From assembly GCF_003711515.1 (NCBI RefSeq), contig NW_021167079.1, positions 3,040,625 through 3,104,624 of the forward strand: 64,000 nt of DNA, in the 5' to 3' direction. The notes beneath the pieces were generated by a model. The model saw only the letters and a list, made by a program, of their open reading frames with translations, made no database searches and was not told the DNA's origin. Positions 23,829-35,746 of this stretch are shown piece after piece. Position 1 is the first letter of the stretch. Each line of letters opens with the position of its first letter. The translations under genes were made by a program, and so were the position numbers. Source of the DNA: Sodiomyces alkalinus F11 (taxonomy: Eukaryota > Ascomycota > Sordariomycetes > Glomerellales > Plectosphaerellaceae).

Positions 23829-26105
23829 ATGACCGCCACTGAGAGAACGCCGCTGCTGGGATCCCCGCCCCCAGGGGATGGGTCGTCGCCGCTCAAGCCC
23901 CGTTGCTTGTTATCGTCTCACGCAGAAAGCAAGGCCTGGTCATCGATTTGCTCGCCTGCTAACCGCATTCTTATGGCTGGGTTTCTTGTGTCCTTGACGT
24001 TAGGCCTTACTCAGGTCCCGTATGTGCTGCACTGCTGTTTCCCCTCTTTCAGTCCACTGTGCATATTCTCAATGGACAGGGCGTTTGTTTCCACCTCAAC
24101 TCCTTTCGATGGACTCGCCCTGAACTTTTACCCTTGTCATTTTATTATTATTATGATTATTCATTTGCTTGCCTTTTGCTAACCACTCCATCCCAGCATC
24201 ATCTACGTCTTCCGAATCATGACATGCGACGCCTTCTACGCCGGAGGCAGCGCCAAAGCCGCCAGCCCACCAGCGGACCGCTGCGCCCGCCGGGAAATCG
24301 ACGCCGCTACGGCGTCGCAGGTTTCTTTCCTCGGCATGACGACCTCCGTCTGCGGCATCGCCAACCTGTTCATCTGCGGCGCCTTGATCCGTCGGCTCGG
24401 CCCGCGCTGGGCGTTCGTCAGCCAGACCAGCCTGCTCGCCGTGCGCGTTGCGTGCCAGATCGTGGCTGTCGCTGTCGGGGGGAAGAAGGGGATCATCTTG
24501 ATGCAGGCGACGCAGTTGGTGGGTGTTGTTGGCGGACCGCGGGGGTATATGTGAGTTTTACTTTCCGCTGTGCTCTTTTCCCACTTCGCTGCGGTGGTGA
24601 GGTTGGAGTGACTGGACTGGCAGACAGGTTGGCCTGACTTGGAGATCAATTCGATTGTAGGCTTGTGTTGAACACGGCCGTAGCTGAGGTCGTCGAGAGG
24701 AGACGGCATACGGCTGTATTTGGGAAGCTTCAAGGTGCACTGATGATGGGCACAGCTGGCGGTTATCTCCGTACGTATTTCCCATCGTCCTCGTCCTATA
24801 ATTTCATGTTCCATTTGCCTCTTTCACCCCCTTGCTGACTTCTCTGGTATAGTTGGGGGTATCTTGGGAGATGCTGGGATTCAGATTCCCTTCGTGACGG
24901 CCGTGGGTTGCTTCATCGTTGGAACCCTCTACGGTACCATCTTCATGCCGACGCCTCCCGCCAGCAAAGAAGAATCGGCCAACGACTCTCATAGGGCGCC
25001 GACCGGGTTCCTCTCCCCTATAAAGGTGTTCATACCACCCCGCTTCCGCTTGGAATCCGGCAGGGTGGTGAGGCATTACGGTCTCGTCTTCCTCGCTCTT
25101 GGTGTTTTCTTCGGAGTGGTAAGTAAAGAGCACGAGACGAGCAGACAAACTGTACGATACAGACTATCCGCTTACAATTTTGTGTTAGTTCGCCACAGGA
25201 TATGCCCCCATCTTGATCCAGATGTACGCGACATCGAGATTCCAGTTCGGCACCACCGAAAACGGCATCCTAATGTCAGGCAATTCCCTGATACGCGGTG
25301 TCTTCTTGATGTTCATCTTCCCCAAGCTCATCGATGTCGGGCGGAGGTGGTTCGCATCCTCTGCGGCTGGTCCTACCGCCAGTCGTGCCGACCTCGGTGG
25401 GGAACCCCTGAGACGGGAAGAAGGGGAAATTCTGCCGACGAACCCGGACGAGTGGGAACCGGTCCCCGGGTTGGTGAATTCGGAAGAGCCCACGAAACCT
25501 CCACCCGAGGAAGACGACGAAGATAGTATGTTTGATCTGTCGTTCTTGCGCTGGAGCTTGCTGGTCGATGGGATCGTCACCTCCATCTCGGCTTGGGCTA
25601 CTGAAGGGTGGCATATGTACCTTGGTGAGTGCACTGTGCACAGCATTTCTTGTCTCCTCTTATCTTTTGTGTTTCCCGTGCGTGCTTCTAGGACTCACGC
25701 TCTCTTTCAGCTGCCTTCCTCCTCCCCTTTGCCTCGGGTTCCGCTCCTGCTGCCAAGGGTGTCATCACCGAGATGTGTCCTTCCTACCTCCGCCAGGATG
25801 CATTGAGTGCCATTACCCTCGTGGAGAGCGCTGCTACATTGACTACTCAGGGTCTCTTTGGCCTTATTTATGCCTCGTTATCCACCATTGGGCGCGCTAA
25901 CCTGACATTCTTTTGCAACGGGGTAAGTATAGAATAATCTCCTCCTTTCCCTCTGTGGACTCTTCAGCCTCGAAAATGGCTGACGGTGACCTAGGGCCTC
26001 GCAATGGTTGCTGTATGTATTCTATCCCTTGCGCACTACCCTCCGGCCAACAGCACACGAGTGGACGATGCAAAAGATGACGAGAGAGATGATGGGAATC
26101 CATGA
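23829..26105 (+). CDS. MFS transporter, substrate unknown
   Basis: Seven exons (23829-24019, 24197-24550, 24661-24770, 24853-25118, 25189-25624, 25711-25922, 25995-26105) total 1680 nt, 559 residues. After a hydrophilic start with the ERTPLLG element, hydrophobic helices follow in the MFS order: NRILMAGFLVSLTLGLTQVP, SQVSFLGMTTSVCGIANLF, a loop with GALIRRLGPRW (the MFS loop 2-3 signature position), QATQLVGVVGGPRGYM, then a second half from VVRHYGLVFLALGVFFGVFA to SPSYLRQDALSAITLVES-like helices and a short acidic tail (DDAKDDERDDGNP). A cytosolic loop of about 80 residues rich in Glu and Pro splits the halves. It faces the P450 gene tail to tail, 339 nt apart. The substrate cannot be read from sequence. 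Confidence 0.85.
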
Positions 26106-26444
26106 GGTGTATATATGCTTGTGCTAGTGGTGAGCTTTTCTTCCGTGCGTTCTTCAGCCATGATTTATGGACGGTGCGTTCTCACGAGTAGGACATGCAA
26201 TATGCTTTCCGCTCTCACTCGGGTGAGTTGTTCCATTCCTGGGCGTTGGGTAGAGCTTTGTGCACTGTGAGGATTCTACTACATAGATAGATAAAAGTTG
26301 ATTGGGAGTTATATATCGTTGTATAGTCTTTTACCCCTGTTGAACGTGGAAACGCTGGCTGTTCTAGTCGGCTGATGCGGGCGCCATTCAACGGACACCG
26401 GTACCATAACTGAACGGCGACATCGAGCGGGCTGCCGAAGCCGA
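26106..26444. other. Short tail-to-tail intergenic region
   Basis: AT-rich 3' flanks of the MFS and P450 genes. No feature seen. Confidence 0.4.
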
Positions 26445-28443
26445 TTACGAAATGGCAATGCGGACGGAAATCGACCCCTTTTTGGTCTGGAGTACGATGA
26501 GATCATGGTCATACGTAAGATCCTCGATGGTCGTCTCGTAAAGCTGTGCCCTTGGAAGAATACGAAATGCTAGGAGGGCGGTCATGATATAGACCTCACA
26601 GTAGGCCAAGCTGAAGAGAGCACACGAAATCTGTTAACAACCAGCACAGCCCAACCGCAAACAACAGAAAACGCACTTGTGTGCCCTGACTTACTTCTCG
26701 CCAATGCACGACCGGCTTCCCTTTCCAAACGAGATCAACATCTTCTGCAAGTTATAGTTGGGCTTGCCGTCCACCAGCCACCGCTCAGGTATAAACTCGT
26801 CCGGGTTGGGAAATAGCTCGGTGTTCCAGTGGTTGATCATCGGGGTCATACCAATGGGGGTGCCTCGGGGGATGACCCATTCGGTCTTGCCGTCTCTGCT
26901 CTTATACACCAGGTCCTCCTCACGGGCGATACGGGCGGAACGGTGAGCGACACCGGGCATCATGCGCAACGATTCGTGGATAACGGCCCATAGGTAGGGA
27001 CGCTGCTCGAGTTCGGTCCACTTGAGATGCGTTGGGTCCAGGCCTTGCAGGTCCTCCATTAATTTCGCATACGTCTCGGGTTGGGCAAGGAGGTAGTAGG
27101 TGAGCCAGGTGAGGATTCCCTTGAGGGGACGATATGTCAGTTAGAAAAAGCCCAGGGAAAAAGAGAAAAGAAAAAGAACATGAAAAGAAACAAAAAGAAA
27201 AAAGGAGAGATAGGACAGAGGATAGTGAGAAATACCTCGAGAAGCCAAATATGTCCTTCTCGCTACATCAACACACGGGGGGATACGCTGCATGAGAGAA
27301 ACCGTGAACATACCGTGGTGGTCTCGATACCGGCAAACAAAAAGAGAAACCCCTCGCCCGACAGCCGGTACAGAGTCTTCTCTTCCTCGGGCAAGTGTTT
27401 GGACGACATCAGATCAGCGAAGACCCTGCCATTCCCCGGGTTTTCCAGCGAAGCCCTGATATATTGTGGGATGGTGACGTTCATCAGGCGCATAACCGCC
27501 TTGACATCCTCACCCATGTAGTCAGAGAGCAGCGGCAGGAAATGGGCCAGTTTTCGGACCAAGGTGTTATGACGCAGCATGTAGGCGCTTTTCAGGTGAG
27601 ACTTGACCTAAGTGGCAAAGTTGGGTGTCCAGCCTTCCTGCGCGACGAAACCCAGGGGCTCGCCAAAGGCGTATTGCGAGATGATGTCGGCCGTGAAGCA
27701 GTTAAAGGCATCCGTGACGTCCAAGGGCTCCTTCCCGGCGTACCGGAGCATCTTATCGACGGAAACCTGGGCAAATTCGTGCACTTCACTCTCGAGCTTG
27801 AGCATCTGCTGTCGTGAGAAGAAGCGTGATATGGCGCCTCTACGGAGGCAGTGCAGCTCGTGGTGGACGGTGGATAAGACGGAGACGGAGACGGGACCCG
27901 CGGCGCCTGTGTTGAGCTGGTGCTCCCATTTGTCCCGGACGCGGCCTGAGCCGGCGTATATCTCGTTGGTGAAGTATGGGTCGGAACAGTGAAGCTCGTC
28001 CGGGTTGATGCGTACAATGGGACCTGATGAGGACTTGGTTAGTGTTACCCTGTCCTTTTTGCAGGGAATGCCCAGTCCGGTATGAATCGTATGATAGTTG
28101 AGAGTTGGAAAACCAAAAACTACTTGTCGCTGCAAAGGGGGCCACGCGAAGTTGGGGGAAACGAAAGTTACAAAACTGAAAACTCACCATATGCTTCGTG
28201 CATCTTGCGAATCCTGTTGCTATACTGCCCAACAAGAATCCAGTCATAGTATGCCTCGTGGGCATACGTGGCCGCCGCTATCTTGGGACCGGGGAATCGA
28301 TATAGAGGATGGAGGGGTGAGATATTGTATAGGGTCACCAGAATACGGTAAACCACCCAGATGCCGACGAGATAAAGCACGGCCATAGGGGAGATGATGA
28401 CCGGCTTGAGGCTGCTGACGCTCACATCCAAGACTGAGTCCAT
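26445..28443 (-). pseudogene. Cytochrome P450, trichodiene-oxygenase-like, with one in-frame TAG
   Basis: Four exons (28443-28188, 28023-27314, 27119-26695, 26610-26445) form a 519-codon frame, normal for a fungal P450, but codon 224 (27610-27608) is TAG. Everything else is intact: an N-terminal membrane anchor (ISPMAVLYLVGIWVVYRILV), the PGPK proline-rich hinge, YGPIVRINPDELH, the oxygen-binding helix FAGIETT, the ExxR motif in VIHESLRMMPG, the PERW region, the heme-binding loop FGKGSRSCIGEN with its cysteine, and the LAYCEVY helix after it. The motif set resembles CYP58/trichodiene-oxygenase-like enzymes. The stop follows EGWTPNFAT and precedes VKSHLKSAYMLRHN. It may be a nonsense mutation (TGG to TAG is the likeliest single change), a sequencing error or a polymorphism. 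If read through, it is an ER-bound monooxygenase. Confidence 0.8.
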
Positions 28444-30634
28444 GATGGTTTCGGACACATGTATACAAACACAAGGTTTCAGGGGTCGGGACTGGGGTTC
28501 AAAGAAATTTGATAATTACTCTCTGCTCGGAGCGAAGAATATAGGCCGAAGATAGAGCAAAGGCGGCATCCGCGCTTTGGGCTACTCCTCTTTATATGGC
28601 ATCTAGCCTTTAAACCATCTTCACACAAGCCGTTGAGTCCCCAGATGCGTACATGTATCTATCGTTAGCAGATTAGGGGGAATATCTCTCGCCTGCATGC
28701 AGCTACAACCTCATTTACACCCTTATATCGGCGATCCGTCCTTTATGGGTTCTAAAATGCGCCAGCCGGGTCCGCATCGGGAATCTGTTGGACTCCAGAT
28801 TTTGCCATACACTGTAAGCTTGGTGCCTCCAGGCTCCAGCCTCCGAATCCTGCACGTTGGAATAACGCCGAAAATGCCTGCATACACCGAAGGCTACAGA
28901 CATTATACATACCCCAAAAGACTGCGGGTTGGTGCACGAGTGAGAGCTTAAATGAGACATTCATGTTGGAGATAAGAGTCTCGTCACTGGGCTCGGGCGG
29001 GAGCTCACCATCTACTTGGCTATACATTCAACGGACTCCCGAGGAGACGGTATCACGCTGCATGCTGCATGCTGCTCTAGTTAGAAAACCCCATGTTTTC
29101 CATAATCCTGTCTTTTTTTTTCTCCGTTATCTATGGGGCCGATAGAAAATGGGGTAGAGGGAAAAGAGAAACTCCGAAAGTTCGGACCCGAAAGCTTCGT
29201 TGGATCGAAAGGCAGCACGGGGAGGATTCGGCTGGCCCATTATGCTGCACGCAGTTCCGGGTTGAGAAAAAGGCGCTAGAATACAAATACACTTAGCTTG
29301 GTGTGAGTCGTGCAGCTTTTTACCGAGTAACTTCTGTCGTTCACTGGTTTCTTTTTTTTTTCATTTCTTTTTTTCATCTTCGTCGAGAATCATGGCTTCT
29401 CTGACCCTAAAGAGGCAGGACTGGAGAAGTGTTTCAAGTCACATGCGAGCCTGCGAAGAGCCGAGTCAATAACAGGAAGTCTTTGGGCCTTTGTCTCTAC
29501 TACACCGCCCCTCTCTTTATGCGAGCCACGCCATGTAGATGGGGGCGTGATACAGACATGCAGAACAATGCTTTTGCTACCACCACTCCGGTGATCTAGT
29601 AGCCAGCGACAGGCAGGCCCACTCGCAACTCGCAGGAGCGGTGGACGGACGAAGCAAACATCTCGTTTAGGAACAGGTTCCATTCTCGATTATGAATATC
29701 TACCGGATAATGGGTAAGGAAACTAGGCTTGCAATAATTTGTCATTAATATTGTGGGGGAGGAGGGTCAAATCTGAGGTCGTAGACTCGTAGTAGGACAC
29801 TTTATAAGTTTATATGGGTTTTGCATTTCGGACCCTGGCATTCAAACTTGTGGCAAAGGCTCCCAGACACTCGCAACTGATTCTCGTCCTAGTTGTAGGT
29901 TCCATGTCTTAGATTCGCTCCCCAAGGACGTATTGTTTCACCTGTTGACAAAGAAGACCGGAAGGTCGGGGGTCCGGGCGGCCGGGCCCCACTCCCCGGG
30001 TATCTGACAGACTAGTGCACGCGGTCTCGGCCCGCGCCTATTGTAACATCGGGGTATTTTCCGGGTTAATGACTAACCAGCAGTATGATCGTACGGTTCA
30101 TACCAAAAGATACACTGCCTACACTACCTATATGTCTTAATTAACAAGGTTCAGCAGCGGCCAGGACCCTGGACGACATGGAGGTTCATCCAGAGTAGAA
30201 TATCAGCATGATCCCCCTGTTAACATGAATAATACGCACACTATAAGCTTCTATCTCTCCATGTACTCGATAATATTGTGTCTTTGCTTCTGAGCAGCAC
30301 CCACTCACATGTCTGAACTCGGCCACACGGGTAAAAGACCGGCAAAAGACCGAGAGGCCGGTTAAAGATGTTCAACTTGAAAAAACGCAAAGTGGTCGAA
30401 AGATATCCCACATATGCGAATCTAGGATACTGATTCCAAGGCATATCGAACAAATAACGAAACCAAGGTAGAACGGTGAAAGATAACTGATCAAATTCTA
30501 CGGGACTCAAGTGAGATACGAGACCATCGGTAGTCCTAAATATCCCCAAGATTTGAAATCTATACCGGTATAACTAGAGACTATCTACCTCTACCTCTAC
30601 TTCTACTATCGTACAGCCAAGACGAAACGATCTA
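28444..30634. other. Gene-poor intergenic region
   Basis: 2.2 kb upstream of the P450 and downstream of the acyl-CoA synthetase. It is relatively AT-rich at 29690-30130 and has T-runs near 29105 and 29350. Short open frames lack supported starts. Confidence 0.4.
28592..28598 (-). promoter_or_regulatory. TATA box of the P450 gene
   Basis: ATATAAA on the minus strand, about 150 nt upstream of the ATG. Placement suits a promoter element; inferred from sequence only. Confidence 0.4.
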
Positions 30635-33151
30635 TTACAACTTGGCTTTACCTGCCACCAACCCATCCCAGTCTTGTTGCCTAAACGGCACATACGTCTG
30701 GCCCTTGCCCGTCTTCTCAATCCAAAATAGTTGGTCGATCTGCACCTTCCTTGGATCAACGCCGTCCCTCTTCAGCGGGGCCTTGTTCTGTTTGTTATTG
30801 TGCGACGCCGTCTGATTTTGGAGGATGCGGAGGAAGATGGGCACTGCGTACTTGGGCAGTTTGGAACGAGCGTGCCTTGAAGTCACCTGTCAGAATAATG
30901 CCATCTCTGCACGTTAAGTCAGGGGCAGAGGGCAGGACGGGTAACGTACTTGAGAAGACCTGCGTAGTCGAACTTATCGCGTGCAGAAGGGTCGAGGTGG
31001 AGGGCGGCGGCGCCTGCCTTGCCATCGTGGCACGGCAGTTCGACGCCGTAGACTACTGCCTCGTGTACCCCTGGGTAGGCGCCCAGGACTTGCGCCACCT
31101 CGGCGGTCGATACGTTTTCGCCTTTCCAGCGGAATGTGTCGCCCAGTCTAAGGTAGCGAGAAAGGTCAGCTTACCCGAGCTCCCCTGTACCGAGATGTCA
31201 TGACGATCGATGAAGGAGAAGACGGGAAACAAGACAAAAGAAAAAAGAAAAAAAGGGAGAAAAGAAAACGAAAGGAACGGAAGGTAACTGACCGGTCGAG
31301 GAAAAACCACCGCCCATCAGCATCCATCCTCATGGCGTCGCCCGTCCGGTAATACAAGTCCCCCTTCTTAAGCACGTCTCGGATATATTTCTTCTCCGTC
31401 GCCTTTTCGTCCCCGTAATACCCAGGGAAGGGCCTCTCTCCGGGCATGACGACCAACACCTCACCCCCAACCTGATGCGGAGACCGCACCACGAGCCCCG
31501 TCTTCGCATCACGCCACACCTCCCCCGTGTCGGGATCCACGGCAGCGAAGACGTACTGGTCCCTATACCGCCAGCGCATCAACAAGCCGAGGTGCCCGAC
31601 GGCGTGGGCGAGGAACTCCCCGCGCGCGAGGTTCCGCAGGGCCAGGGGACCCTCGGTGGAGTTGTAGAACTCGCCGAGGGTGTCGATGCCGAAGCGGGCC
31701 TGGAAGCGGGTCCACACGTCCGGGCGGCAGCCGTTGCCGTAGGCGGCGCGGGCCGTGTGCGCCTTGTCGTCCGGGGACGGCGGGGCGGCGAGGAGGTACC
31801 GCAGGGTTTCGCCGACGTAGAGGAACCAGGTGGCCTTGGAGGCGCGGATGTCGGGCCAGAAACTCGAGGCGCTGAATTTGGGGGCGACGCAGACGGTCGA
31901 GCCGCAGAGGATTTGGGACAGCATGGTGATGCCTCCGGTGCCGTGATAAAATGGCTGAGGGTTGGGCCCCGGTCAGAACTTCGCTTTCGGCTTTGGTTGG
32001 TGTCATGGTGAGTTGAGGGGGGATAGGAGCAGAGATAACTTACCATGCAGACGTAGCATCGCTCATTCTTAGGACTGACGGGGTGGAGACCTAGCTCATT
32101 CTATCGGAAGGGTGTTCAGTATGTTCTTCCAACTCGGGAGAATATGAATCCAGAGGTACAAGGTCGACGAACCGATCGGATCAGAGAGAACGAAGCTGCG
32201 ATAGGCAGAATGCAAGCCTTTGGCATGCCAGTCGTACCACTGACCGACGGGTCACGGGTTAGTAGAGTTGCTCCTTTTGCCATAGTTCAAGCCGGAGGGG
32301 GAATCGATCGCTGATTTACCTGGTGTAGAACAGAGCCATGGGATCACCCGGCCGCAGCCCCTTGCGAAGCGCATCTTCTGGAGCGGACGAGCTCATCCGG
32401 GAAAGTTCGTCCCTGATATCTGGCAGGTGGAGGGTCGTCACCCCCTGACTCTGGAACCCCTCCTGCACATCCGCCACTCTCTTCAAGAGCTCCTCGTTCC
32501 CATCGACGAGGATGATTTTGGCTTTGCTCGTCCGAAGACAGCCGAGCAGCGCCTCGTCGGCGAGGTTGTGATTGATCATGGCCGGAGCGGCGCCGATGGC
32601 GAGGAGACCCAGCCATGCGAAGATGTAGTCGGCCGAGTTTTGCATGCACAGCGCGACGAATTCCTCTCGCCGAACGCCCCGGGCGAGGAAGAAGTGGGCG
32701 TAGCGGTGGGATTGGGTGAGGACGTCGGCCCAGGTGTAGGAGCCGGTGCGGGTCCAGATGGCTTCCGCGGTCGGGTTGCGGGTGGCGGAGGCGGCGAAGG
32801 CGTGGTAGGGGGAGACGCGGTCGTTCTTTACTAGTGGACTGTGAGTAAAAGTAACGTAGACGGTGCCTATTTTTGAGGCGCGAAACGGGAGAAGTGGCTG
32901 GTAATCTGGAAGCCTGGGTATCTAGGACTCGGGGGTCTGGCTGGGCTTTTACCTGCGGCTGATCTGGAGTTGACAATGGCTCGGTGGGCGCGCATGGCCG
33001 ACATGTCTTTCGAGAGGTGATATTTGGCATCGAGGTAAGCCAGGCCTGTGGCCAATGCTGCGGCCGTTGCTGTAGAGTCCCGGTCAGCAGGTTGTACGAA
33101 TTTTTCTTTGGCTGGAATCCTGGATTCGGGTTCAGACGTACCCAACGCCAT
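30635..33151 (-). CDS. FATP/Fat1-type acyl-CoA synthetase (AMP-binding enzyme)
   Basis: Seven exons (33151-32953, 32830-32320, 32239-32173, 32100-32044, 31954-31293, 31147-30950, 30875-30635) total 1935 nt, 644 residues, the length of yeast Fat1. The enzyme activates fatty acids to acyl-CoA via acyl-AMP and in this family also aids fatty-acid uptake. Motifs: WTRTGSYTWADVLTQSHRYA, the ATP/AMP loop YTSGTTGMPK (split by an intron), CMPFYHGTGGITMLSQ, EFYNSTEGP, YYRTGDAMRMDADGRWFFLD, RLGDTFRWKGENVSTAEVAQ (FATP/VLACS motif) and a basic C-terminus with LPKYAVPIFLRI. Location in the family is ER, peroxisome or plasma membrane. Two central exons are very short (67 and 57 nt), one with a GTTCGT donor. 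It lies near the P450 and MFS genes, but I cannot show they are functionally linked. Confidence 0.88.
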
Positions 33152-34080
33152 GTCTGCGATTCTTATAGCTGAAGTCTAGATCGTTGTCCGCTGGGACGAG
33201 CCGAGGGGACTGATGTATTGATCTTCTGAGCTAGGAACGGATCGAATGAAGGGAATCGTCGAATGCTCCAAGCTATATCATGGCACGAGAGAAAGCGCGT
33301 CGGTTTTGCGAGGCAGACGGATAGGGTGGAAACTTCAAAGTAAAGTCGCTGTTGCGTTCAAGAGGGAAAAGAAAAGAAAATTAGCAATGGTGATAAGGAC
33401 GACGTGGTATCTTTTGTTGTTGCCGAGGTTCATTCGTTTCACCGTCTTGACCCAGAAGCTTGGATATCCCCTGAATTGAGGTAAAAGGTAGAAGCTACAC
33501 GACCTAAATTAAGGTAGGTCCGAAAAAACTACCCCGCATAACGCAGATTCCGACCATCGATCCCGTGCGGAGTTGGGGGCGTCTGGGGTTGTGGTCCGGC
33601 ATATAAGTTCGGGAGCAGTAAATTGGGGGTTGAACCTGTGAAAAATCTCGACCCCGCGTACCGTTGTAAGTATAGTGGGGGTCGCAGGTCTTGTGCTTCT
33701 CTTGGCGTTGGGATTGCTAGCTTACGTGATGAGATCATTGTTAGATACAGCGTACATTAGCTGGAACTGTCAAAATTGGGGTCAATATTGAAGAGTAAAT
33801 TGATTACCTAAGGTTATTGTGTAGTACACGTGTACGTCGTGGACTTGGAGAACATTGTTCGCCGACCATCTTTGTCATTTGGACGGAAACTCAAAGACAT
33901 TTCTGATTTTCCCGTCTACCGGACGGCCGAACTGCTTACCCACCACCCATTGGTCCATCGACACTCTCTCCAGGTCTTGACTTTCTCTTACCGCTTACCG
34001 TACGTACCTTGGACAACATACCATAGACCAACACAACACTCATCTTAATCATTAACTACTCGCCGACCTGAGAAAGCAAC
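33152..34080. other. Divergent intergenic region
   Basis: This lies between the acyl-CoA synthetase (leftward) and the membrane-protein gene at 34081. It is AT-rich around 33480-33530 and 33730-33830. No gene supported. Confidence 0.4.
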
Positions 34081-35285
34081 ATGGCTCCCCTTCCTTATGC
34101 CATAGACACGCCCATGAATGGTGTGGGAACCACCAGAATAGTGGTGTCTACACTCTCAACAAGTCTCTGTGCGGCAGCTCCCGTCCCGACTGCCATTCCT
34201 CTCTCTCATCTCCCTCGACCAGACGATGAAACACTCGGGAGTATCTACATCGACGGGCGAGATGCCGAGTCTGACAACAAGATCTTTCGACCGAACGACA
34301 AGAGATCCCGGCGCAGAAGTGCTAACGCCAATCCTGATGACGATGAGGTCGAGGACAGAGACGAGGACGATAACAATGACAACAAGGATAAAGACAAGGC
34401 TCCCAATCGTGGGAGTAAACAAAGCTGGCTGGTATAGTCTCCCATCGTCGCTTCGCTACCGGCTTTCGGAGTCATCAGCGTCGTCTGGTGCTCCTGCTTC
34501 CTCGTCATCTACCTCATGATGCCCCGGTCTATGAGGCCCCAACCGAAAGGTTACCCGGTCTACCGCTGGGCCGTGTTGGGGACCTTCTGGGGCACGCTCT
34601 TCACTTTCGCACCTATCATCGTCTCTCTCCTGGGCATCTGGCTATTGCTCTACTGCCTCTTCGCTCATCCACTTGCAGTTCTCGCGCGACGTGCCACCGG
34701 AAAGAGGAGAAAGGTAATGTCGGACTCTTATCCTCCATCAACGTATAGCTTGTCTCGAGTCCTAACTTTTTTGACCCTGTTTTCTTCTAGCCACGAAGTC
34801 ACTGGCACCCCGCTATCCTCCTCAACCGTATCGTGTTTCCCAGCGAAGACAACCTGCCGCCCAATTCTGAGAACAAACCCGAGACCGATACGGAGAGAGC
34901 AGCTCCCAATACCATCCGTAGCTCCGAGCCGTCGGTGTCCTTGATGCCTGGCTCGCCTCAACAAGTTCATTCTAACCCCACCCAACCCCCGTTGTCTACC
35001 GTACCGGAGCAAGTCGAACACCAGAGAGAGACGCAGAGACCGCAGCAAGAGCTTAGGGGTCAGCGAGATGCTGTCGAAGGAGCCCCTGCAATAATGGATC
35101 CCGGCCCTAGTCTAGCTCAGTCTGCGCGGAAAACACAGGATCATGGCGGCAGACACCGTTCGGTACATTTCGCAGGGGAGGATGCCATTTTTACCAGTCC
35201 CAATAGTGCAGATCGATCTTCTGCTCCCCCTCAGGATGCCTCTCCTAAACGAGATGAAGTCACCGTCACCGCACCTTCGACGTAA
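34081..35285 (+). pseudogene. Unknown two-span membrane protein with an in-frame TAG
   Basis: Two exons (34081-34713, 34791-35285) form one 376-codon frame with an internal TAG at 34435-34437. Before the stop: a start followed by Ser/Thr-rich sequence and an acidic tract (DDDEVEDRDEDDNNDNKDKD). After the stop in the same frame: SPIVASLPAFGVISVVWC running into SCFLVIYLMM, a membrane span; a basic loop (RPQPKGYPVYR); a second long span (FAPIIVSLLGIWLLLYCLF); RRATGKRRK; then, past a clean intron, a Pro/Ser-rich tail. Frame conservation across the stop says the two halves belong together. The only in-frame intron that would remove the TAG, 34348-34437, has a poor GTCGAG donor. So it is either a nonsense allele or an unusual intron. 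I do not recognise the family. Confidence 0.55.
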
Positions 35286-35746
35286 CAACTGGGACATGTG
35301 TGGACTCGGAGAAGCCGGGGTGGAAATATCAACAAAGCACGTTGTTTTCTTTCTGTGGCATAGGGCTTAGTGTCGTCTTGGAAAAGGCGAGAGTATTAGG
35401 GGAACTGCTGATTGTACGAGCATACGTATTAAGTATAGATAATTCGAACAGTATTGAATGTACGCAAGCAGCCTGTGGAGTGCTTATCTATAGACGCCAG
35501 CATCACGGATACTTTCACGGTCTCCCTATTGGATCGCAATCTTGGACTTTGCAATAAATTGACTCAGATCATAAAGCCAAACCCCTGCCTATCAAACGAA
35601 GAACGAGCCTGCAGCTCATAGAAATCCCGTATCAGAAAAGAATCTGGTCATGTAACGGAGGCTGATTTGATCGGCACCAGAGTCATAGTCAGTCTCCGAC
35701 ACGACTCCCCAGACGGGCGACGCCAGACGGAAGACCGAAGAAGTAT
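35286..35746. other. Tail-to-tail intergenic region
   Basis: 3' flanks of two convergent membrane-protein genes. Nothing else seen. Confidence 0.35.

Noticed and set aside
30241..30549. 102-codon minus-strand frame downstream of the acyl-CoA synthetase
   Set aside because: No similarity to any family I know and no promoter or splice context; kept as intergenic.
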